The notes below the pieces were generated by a model, which searched no databases, was not told the DNA's origin, and saw only the letters and a list, made by a program, of their open reading frames with translations. The translations under genes and the position numbers were made by a program. Source: Piromyces finnis (lineage: Eukaryota > Neocallimastigomycota > Neocallimastigomycetes > Neocallimastigales > Neocallimastigaceae). Taken from it: DNA of 52,500 nt. The DNA lies in assembly GCA_002104945.1 (NCBI GenBank), contig MCFH01000105.1, positions 1-52,500 of the forward strand, written 5' to 3'. This document shows positions 45,397 to 52,500 of the stretch, one piece after another. Position 1 is the stretch's first letter. Every line of letters starts with the position of its first letter.

Positions 45397-46018
45397 TGAT
45401 AACGGATTGGTAGTTATATTACAACTTTTTAACTACTTCTTCTGTTATCTTATATTGTTTTATCTCGACAGCTATTGTACGAGCTTTAACAATATCTACT
45501 AGTTTTATTAATTTATTTTAAGTTATTTTATAATTTTAATAGTTTTATTATTTTAATAATATTTATATAGAATAATAACACCAGATTTATTCTATAAAAT
45601 ATTATTTATTATTAACACAATAATTACAAATTAGACAAGTTTAATTTCGTTTTTATATTTTCTTTTATTTATTGTTCTTACGCTCTTTTTAACAATAATT
45701 TTTATTATATAAAAACTTATTTTTTGTCTTTTAAATATTATTATGTATTCACTAATTAATTATATTAACTATTATTAAAATTTAACTTATTATTAGTAAT
45801 CTAAGTCTTCTCATTTTCTACTAAAAATTATTATTATTCTTTATAATAAAAATTATTTTTATAATTTAACCCAATCAAATATATAAATTTATAAAATATT
45901 TGATTTTATGTAAATTATATTTTTATAATAAACTATATAAAATTATTTAATAATTATTTTATAATAAAAATTTCTACTAATATCAAATGTATAATATATT
46001 TATAATTATTATTTATCA
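45397..46018 (+). mobile_element. Solo LTR H1
   Basis: TGATAACGGATTGG...ATTATTTATCA, flanked by ATAG (45393-45396, 46019-46022). Confidence 0.85.
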
Positions 46019-46022
46019 ATAG

Positions 46023-46643
46023 TGATAACGGAATGGTAGTTATTCTACAACTTTTTAAACTACTTATTCGTTACCTTATATTGTTTTATCTCGACAGCTA
46101 TTGTACGAGCTTTAACAATATCTACTTGTTTTATTATTTATTTTAATTTATTTTATAATATTTATAGTTTTATTATTTAATAATATTTATATAGAATAAT
46201 AACACCAGATTTATTCTATAAAATATTATTTATTATTAACACAATAATTACAAACTAGACAAGTTTAATTTCGTTTTTATATTTTCTTTTATTTATTGTT
46301 TTTATACTCTTTTTAACAATAATTTTTATTATATAAAAACTTATTTTTGTCTTTTAATTATTATTATGTATTATTTAACTAACTATATTAACTATTATTA
46401 AAAATTCAACTTCTTATTAATATGTTAAGTCATCCTATTTTCTACTAAAAATTATTATTATTCTTTATATTAAAAATTATTTTTATAATTTAACCCAATC
46501 AAATATATAAATTTATAAAATATTTGATTTTATGTAAATTATATTTTTATGCTAAACTATATAAAATTATTTAATAATTATTTTTATAATAAAACGTTCT
46601 ACAAATATCAAATTTATAATATATTTATAATTATTATTTATCA
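46023..46643 (+). mobile_element. Solo LTR H2, tandem to H1
   Basis: TGATAACGGAATGG...ATTATTTATCA, directly after the ATAG that ends H1. It differs from H1 at scattered bases. Confidence 0.85.
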
Positions 46644-46644
46644 T

Positions 46645-47266
46645 TGTCAAAAAGCGATATTTTATTAAAGAAAAGTGTGGTAAGCACACTAGTTATATTA
46701 ATTAACAAATATAATACGCTTTCCTATTGAAGGCGTAAAGTTAATAATATTTATATAAAGAAAATTAAATAATATTTTTATTTAAGTAATAACTTAATAT
46801 CAGCATATATTAAGTTATTAAAAATATTAAAATTTTTAAAGTTTTAGGTTTTATAGGAGTTTATAAATTTTATTAACTTTAAGTTAAAAAATTACTAACG
46901 CTAAAGCTTCGTAATTTTTGTCAATTTTTGTTCTTTTTATATATGAACAATTTTAATTATTACATTTTTTAATTTTAATTAATTATTGTCTAATTATAAA
47001 ATATTTAATTTTTATAAATTAATAATTAATATAATTATTGTAAATAGTTAATAAATAAATTTAAATTAAAATTTTTAATAATAAAATTTTAATAATTTTA
47101 AAAAATTTAATAATTTCAAATATTAGAAATTTTATACTTTGAAATTTTTTAATAAAAATTTAAAAAATAAATTTTTTCAAATTTTCAAATTTTCAAATTT
47201 TAAAAAAATTTTTAATGTTTTCCATGTGTCCAAATTTTTTAAATTTTTATATATGTTATTGTGACA
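46645..47266 (-). mobile_element. Solo LTR B5 near tRNA-Arg 2
   Basis: An inverted B copy, TGTCAAAAAGCG...ATTGTGACA. Ignoring T, it ends 13 bp before tRNA-Arg 2. Confidence 0.85.
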
Positions 47267-47273
47267 AGAATTA

Positions 47274-47769
47274 TGTAAAAGGTTTATTATAATATTAGTT
47301 AATAGGTTATTAAATTAGTTAATTAAGTTAGTTATTACCTCTCTATACGAGTTAATAACTAAATAAAGTTTTATAAAAAATAATAAAAGAAGGAAAATAA
47401 ATATTATAACACTAAAATAAATATAAACACTTATATAAATATTTTATGAAATAACTTTTACTTAAATAATTATATTTTAATTATATCTTTTATTTATTAA
47501 TTATAATTATCTACATTAATTATTATTATAGTTATTAATTTACTTTAATACTAACGCTAAAGTATTTAACGTTAGTTTTGACTATACTATTTAACTATAT
47601 GAGTTTATTTTCTTTACCACTTGATTGGGTAAAGCAAATAAACTTCCTATTTAATTAATAACCATTAATATATGGTTATGCATATATTTGGCCAATAAAT
47701 GGTGACCAGAATATATGGTTTCAATTGAAATATTTGTGGGCAAACTTATGGCCACAAATATTTCTTACA
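47274..47769. mobile_element. Solo LTR T, 11 bp upstream of tRNA-Arg 2
   Basis: TGTAAAAGGTTTATT...AATATTTCTTACA, 496 bp, with the 5-bp duplication AATTA (47269-47273, 47770-47774). It contains a hairpin with ACTAACG/CGTTAGT near 47555-47575. Confidence 0.85.
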
Positions 47770-47780
47770 AATTAAAAGTG

Positions 47781-47854
47781 GCTCGCGTAGCCTAATTGGA
47801 TAGGGCGTCAGACTTCTAATCTGAAGATTGCGGGTTCGAGTCCCGCCGTGAGTG
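47781..47854 (+). tRNA. tRNA-Arg(UCT), copy 2
   Basis: The same cloverleaf as at 9310 but with the normal TTCGAGT T-loop. Anticodon TCT reads AGA codons. A T9 terminator follows directly. Intact A and B boxes make it the functional copy. Confidence 0.97.
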
Positions 47855-48124
47855 ATTTTTTTTTAATTTTTAGAGAAATTCTTAGCAAAATTTTTAGGAT
47901 CAGTGAACCAATTAGATTGCGAGACGGGGAGTCAATCGATAGAAAAAGACAATATAAATTTTCAGACGGCAATATATTGCAATGGACAGCAATATGCGGC
48001 GAAAAGGTACGAAAAACACATGGCAATAGTAGGGGTGAGAGATGAGAGATGAGGGGTGAGGGGTGAGGTAGAAACAGGTAGTAGAAATAAATTGAAATGC
48101 TATTTTAATAATAAATATTTTATA
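47855..48124. other. Short region of higher GC, unassigned
   Basis: Less AT-rich than its neighbours, with no recognisable product. The small frames across it start inside the tRNA. It ends in purine-rich GAGRGGTGAG repeats (48034-48070). Confidence 0.4.
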
Positions 48125-49303
48125 ATAAATAATATTTTTATGAATAATATTTATATGAATAATATTTTTATGAATAATATTTTTATGAATAATATTTTTA
48201 TGAATAGTTTTACTATGAATAATATTTATATGAATAATATTTATATGAATAATATTTTTATGAATAATATTTTTATGAATAATATTTATATGAATAATAT
48301 TTTTATGAATAATATTTTTATGAATAGTTTTACTATGAATACTATTTATATGAATAGTTTTACTATGAATAATATTTATATGAATAATATTTATATGAAT
48401 AATATTTTTATGAATAATATTTATATGAATAATATTTTTATGAATAATATTTATATGAATAATATTTTTATGAATAATATTTTTATGAATACTATTTATA
48501 TGAATAGTTTTACTATGAATAATATTTATATGAATAATATTTTTATGAATAATATTTTTATGAATAATATTTATATGAATAATATTTTTATGAATAATAT
48601 TTATATGAATAATATTTTTATGAATAATATTTATATGAATAATATTTTTATGAATAATATTTTTATGAATACTATTTATATGAATAGTTTTACTATGAAT
48701 AATATTTATATGAATAATATTTTTATGAATAATATTTTTATGAATAATATTTATATGAATAATATTTTTATGAATAATATTTTTATGAATAATATTTTTA
48801 TGAATAATATTTTTATGAATAATATTTATATGAATAGTTTTACTATGAATACTATTTATATGAATAATATTTTTATGAATAATATTTTTATGAATACTAT
48901 TTTTATGAATAATATTTATATGAATAATATTTATATGAATAATATTTTTATGAATAATATTTTATGAATAATATTTTTATGAATAATATTTTTATGAATA
49001 ATATTTTTATGAATAATATTTATATGAATAATATTTTTATGAATAATATTTTTATGAATAGTTTTACTATGAATAATATTTATATGAATAATATTTTTAT
49101 GAATACTATTTTTATGAATAATATTTATATGAATAATATTTTTATGAATAATATTTTTATGAATAATATTTATATGAATAGTTTTACTATGAATACTATT
49201 TATATGAATAATATTTATATGAATAATATTTATATGAATAATATTTTTATGAATAATATTTTTATGAATAATATTTATATGAATAATTTTTCTATGGATA
49301 TTT
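48125..49303. repeat. 15-bp minisatellite, about 78 units
   Basis: Units of TATGAATAATATTTT and TATGAATAATATTTA, with rarer TATGAATAGTTTTAC and TATGAATACTATTTA. Because 15 is a multiple of 3 a long frame stays open (MNNIF/MNNIY/MNSFT/MNTIY), broken at about 48960 by loss of one T. Nearly all unit differences change the encoded residue, which argues against a selected protein. Confidence 0.93.
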
Positions 49304-49669
49304 TATAATTGATAGGAACAAAATAAATTTATTATAAACATAAACTATAATATGAATAATACACTAAATAATACTATGAATAACTTAAATAGTAAATAAA
49401 GTATACTTTTATACTTTGTATATTTATGTATTTACTATTACCAATATTTATTTTTATGTTTTAAATTTATTAAATTCATACTATTTTTTATATATTATTA
49501 TCAATAACATTATTAATTTAAAAAATATTTTAGTTATAGTATAAAAATAAAAGATGATAGATATATTTTATATCATATATATAACTATAAGGAAAAGTGA
49601 AATAATAATAATAATAATTTTTATATACTTTTAGTAATTTAAAATAAATAAAAATATAAAAAATACAAT
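49304..49669. other. AT-rich spacer
   Basis: I see no gene or LTR ends. A short TAA tract lies near 49602. Confidence 0.5.
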
Positions 49670-49752
49670 TGCCGGAAGCGAGATTCGAACTCGCGCTTCT
49701 TTCGAAAACGCATCTTGAGTGCGCCGCCTTAGACCAACTCGGCCATCCCGGC
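49670..49752 (-). tRNA. tRNA-Leu(CAA)
   Basis: An 83-nt type II tRNA. The acceptor stem is GCCGGGA/TTCCGGC, the anticodon loop CTCAAGA (anticodon CAA), with a long variable arm, T-loop TTCGAAT and discriminator A. A T6 run follows in sense. Unlike the other three tRNA genes, no LTR end lies just upstream. Confidence 0.96.
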
Positions 49753-49838
49753 TTTCATGCCTAAAACTTTAGGGATGTTTTATTAATATTTTTTTTAGCG
49801 GAATTTAAAAAAAAATTATTAAATATTCTCTATAATTA

Positions 49839-49960
49839 TATATTTTTATAATTATATATTTAAATAGCAATATTTCATATAGTTTTATAGTTACAGATAT
49901 ATTTTTATAATTATATATTTAAATAGCAATATTTCATATAGTTTTATAGTTACAGATATT
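49839..49960. repeat. 59-bp direct duplication
   Basis: Two near-identical units around AAATAGCAATATTTCATATA, at 49862 and 49921. Confidence 0.85.
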
Positions 49961-50139
49961 AAAAAATTTTTTTATTTATTATTTTTAATATTATTTAAGA
50001 TTTTTGTGAATAATTTGTGTATATGTTTATCAAAAATTAAAAATTAATTACAAATATCTATGTGTATATAAAACAAAAAATTTATTTGTTTCATGTTAAG
50101 TTTTTTGTATTATTATTAATTATTTATATATCCACGTTA

Positions 50140-50800
50140 CCTTTTTGTATTAATATAAATTTATAAAATTTAAATAAATTTATGTAACCACAATACTTTT
50201 TTATGTCAACATATATTTATGTATTGTAATAAATTTATAATACTTTTTTATGTCAACATATATTTATGTATTGTAATAAATTTATGTAACCATAATACTT
50301 TTTTATGTTAACATATATTTATGTAATATAATAAATTTATGTATCCACGTTACGTTTATGTTAACATATATTTATGTATTGTAATAAATTTATAATACTT
50401 TTTTATGTCAACATATATTTATGTATTGTAATAAATTTATAATACTTTTTTATGTCAACATATATTTATGTATTGTAATAAATTTATGTAACCATAATAC
50501 TTTTTTATGTTAACATATATTTATGTAATATAATAAATTTATGTATCCACGTTACGTTTATGTTAACATATATTTATGTATTGTAATAAATTTATGTAAC
50601 CACGGTATTTTTTATTTTAACATATATTTATGTATTGTAATAAATTTATGTAACCATGGTATTTTTATGTTAACATATATTTATGTAATATAATAAATTT
50701 ATGTATTCACGTTATTTTTATATTAACATATATTTATGTAATATAATAAATTTATGTATCCACGTTACGTTTATGTTAACATAAATTTATGTTTGCTTAA
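50140..50800. repeat. Tandem repeat array, about 45-bp unit
   Basis: About 14 diverged units built from AACATATATTTATGTA, AATAAATTTATGTA and CCACGTTACG or CATAATACTT. A longer block of several units is itself repeated (50227 onward and 50390 onward). No gene. Confidence 0.85.
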
Positions 50801-51285
50801 TACATTTTGATATAATGTTATATTTTTATTGGATACTATTTAATTAAAAAAAAAAAAAAAAACACCTATAAATATAATTGATTATAATAATTTCCATTAT
50901 CAACAAAAAAAAATATTATTATGAAATAATAATATTTATATATTATATAATGTTTAAAAAATAAATATATATTATCCTCTAATATATTTAACTTAACCCT
51001 TAATTTTGAATAATCTAACCTTTAAATATATTATTTTATATTTTTTTTTTTATTTATTACTCTATTTTTGAAGATATTTTCAAAAAATAAAAGTATAACT
51101 AATAATAAGAGTTAATATAAATTATTTTATTCGTTTAATAAATGAATAATATTTTATAATTTTTTTTATTTACTTCCTTTATTTAATTTTATTATTTTAT
51201 ATAGTAGTATAATAAGTAAAACATATTAATACGATAAATATTTAATATAAAATTTATTAAGTACTATGAACCGAGTTATCTTTTT
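50801..51285. other. AT-rich spacer
   Basis: An A18 run near 50845 and otherwise AT-rich sequence. No gene seen. Confidence 0.5.
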
Positions 51286-51420
51286 AATAGTAGTAGTAGT
51301 AGTAGTAGTAAGTAGGAGGAGGAGTAAAGAGTATGGCTAGACATTCCTAGTTCCACAAAAGCCTTTTTATTTTAATTTATGTTTGTATGTGTGTGTGTGT
51401 GTGTGTATGTAAAGAATTAA
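51286..51420. repeat. Short (AGT)n and (TG)n tracts
   Basis: (AGT) about 8 units near 51288-51312, AGG-rich to 51325, then (TG)n near 51388-51407. Confidence 0.85.
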
Positions 51421-51614
51421 ATTACCATTTAGCATTAGTATTAGCATTATCATTATCATTACAATTTACCATTTAGCATTAGTATTATAATAATTGAAAA
51501 TCCCTACCCTAGTTAACAATTTTGTATAAAGCATGTTACAAGTTAGCTAGGATGCCATATTAGCACAAACATAATTTAAAACAAGAAAGAATAGATATTA
51601 CGATATTAACCTAA

Positions 51615-51748
51615 CATCATATTATATCATATCATATCATATCATATCATATATATCATATCATATCATATCATATCATATCATATCATATCATATCATA
51701 TCATATCATATCATATCATATCATATCATATCATATCGTATCGTATTG
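51615..51748. repeat. Pentanucleotide (ATATC)n, about 25 units
   Basis: Near-perfect ATATC units with one break near 51650, ending in CGTAT variants. Confidence 0.95.
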
Positions 51749-51839
51749 TATTTAACCTATTTTTAATAGTTCAAAGGTGGTTGGTAGTTAAAAAAAAAAA
51801 AAAAGGGTAAAGTATAATTTACCTTTACAACCTTATTAC

Positions 51840-51912
51840 CACCACGCACACCACGCACCACGTACCACGTACACCACGTACACTACGCACACCACACACA
51901 CACACCCATTAC
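51840..51912. repeat. CA-rich imperfect repeat
   Basis: CACGCACCACGTAC-like units grading into (CA)n. It is a rare GC-richer patch on this side of the window. Confidence 0.8.
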
Positions 51913-52104
51913 CACATAAAAAAGGGACTTTGGATGATGTATCCATCCAAGGGTTAAAAGGTTTTCACAAAAATTTATAAAAAAATTTTCCAAAGGGTTA
52001 TGCCTTCAATAACCAAGTTGTAAGGCATGGTCAGGGGTCATGGCTTATATATCATAGAATATATAAAAAGAATGAGCTAAATAATAAGAAAAAGTCATTT
52101 ATTC

Positions 52105-52170
52105 ATAGAATTATGACATATTATGACATATTATGACATATTATGACATATTTTGACATATTATGACATG
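52105..52170. repeat. 10-bp repeat TTATGACATA
   Basis: Six units, one changed to TTTTGACATA and the last partial. Confidence 0.9.
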
Positions 52171-52266
52171 ACAATAGAATACATAAAATAACATATCATA
52201 AACATGACATTGGCATTGGGGACCAACCGGCTACCTATAAAGACCAGCAGGCTATATGAATTGTTG

Positions 52267-52382
52267 GTTACGGCCATACACACTAGAAAACACCGGATCC
52301 CGTCCGATCTCCGAAGTTAAGCTGGTGATGGCGCAGTCAGTACTATGGTGGGGGACCACATGGGAATACTGCGTGTCGTAAT
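52267..52382 (+). rRNA. 5S ribosomal RNA
   Basis: Begins about GTTACGGCCATAC and contains CCGGATCCCGTCCGAT, CCGAAGTTAAGC and GGTGGGGGACCACATGGGAA. The ends pair (TTACGG/TCGTAA), and a T10 terminator follows. The sequence is of the kind seen in zygomycete and chytrid fungi. Box A, the intermediate element and box C of the internal promoter lie inside. It is a single unit here, not in an rDNA repeat. Confidence 0.95.
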
Positions 52383-52500
52383 TTTTTTTTTCAAAGACCA
52401 TAATTTGAGCAACCCTACGGAAACTACTAATAAAACTTTTATATTTTATTACCCTACCCACACATACCAATATATCGACACACTGACATACCGACATACC

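Noticed and set aside
47848-48045. 65-residue frame after tRNA-Arg 2 and its minus-strand counterpart
   Set aside because: Both overlap the tRNA gene or its terminator and resemble nothing; too short to support.
48125-49303. CRISPR array
   Set aside because: Units are contiguous 15-mers without spacers, in eukaryotic DNA.
52252-52497. 81-residue minus-strand frame at the right end
   Set aside because: It lies across the 5S rRNA gene.

Overview
The window is extremely AT-rich, gene-poor nuclear DNA from a eukaryote, most likely an early-diverging fungus. The evidence is a 5S rRNA of zygomycete/chytrid type, fungal-style Ty3/gypsy and Ty1/copia polyproteins, Asn-rich reading frames and (TAA)n tracts. 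An anaerobic gut fungus (Neocallimastigomycota) would fit the base composition, but I cannot prove the lineage from sequence alone. No ordinary host protein gene is recognisable. The host genes I can support are RNA genes: tRNA-Arg(UCT) at 9310 (damaged) and at 47781 (intact), tRNA-Ser(UGA) at 17029-17110 (-), tRNA-Leu(CAA) at 49670-49752 (-) and a 5S rRNA at 52267-52382.

Almost everything else is retrotransposon nested in retrotransposon. Family letters are mine. Gy1 (1-5147, minus) is a Ty3/gypsy element with one gag-pol frame, a frameshift and LTR family A. Cp1 (9906-16976, plus) is a decayed copia element split by three insertions: solo LTR N2, solo LTR M1 and the complete element Gy3. 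Gy3 (13111-16658, minus) is an internally deleted chromovirus with 606-bp LTRs that look identical, so it moved recently. Gy2 (18589-28304, plus) is a near-complete Ty3/gypsy element with a canonical -1 frameshift site between gag and pol. Its pol is split by solo LTR N1 and its 5' LTR by solo LTR G1. A short non-coding LTR element (32378-35311) shares the Gy2 primer-binding and polypurine regions.

Layout: 1-9297, Gy1 followed by LTR pile E0, R, B1 and E1, up to tRNA-Arg 1; 9310-16976, tRNA-Arg 1 and Cp1 with its insertions; 17029-47854, tRNA-Ser and tRNA-Arg 2, whose 5' ends face each other across about 30.6 kb made almost wholly of nested LTR elements; 47855-52500, minisatellites, tRNA-Leu, more simple repeats and the 5S gene.

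Two element classes can be separated. TGT...ACA elements have 5-bp target duplications, and the two with internal regions (Gy1, Gy3) carry a Tf1-like self-primer site. TGATA...TATCA elements have 4-bp duplications, and the two with internal regions (Gy2, the short element) carry a tRNA-type primer site. B-family LTRs sit 12, 13 and 14 bp from three different tRNA genes. LTR families A, C and D, otherwise different in sequence, share a covarying, pseudoknotted RNA fold; this is the most novel signal I see.
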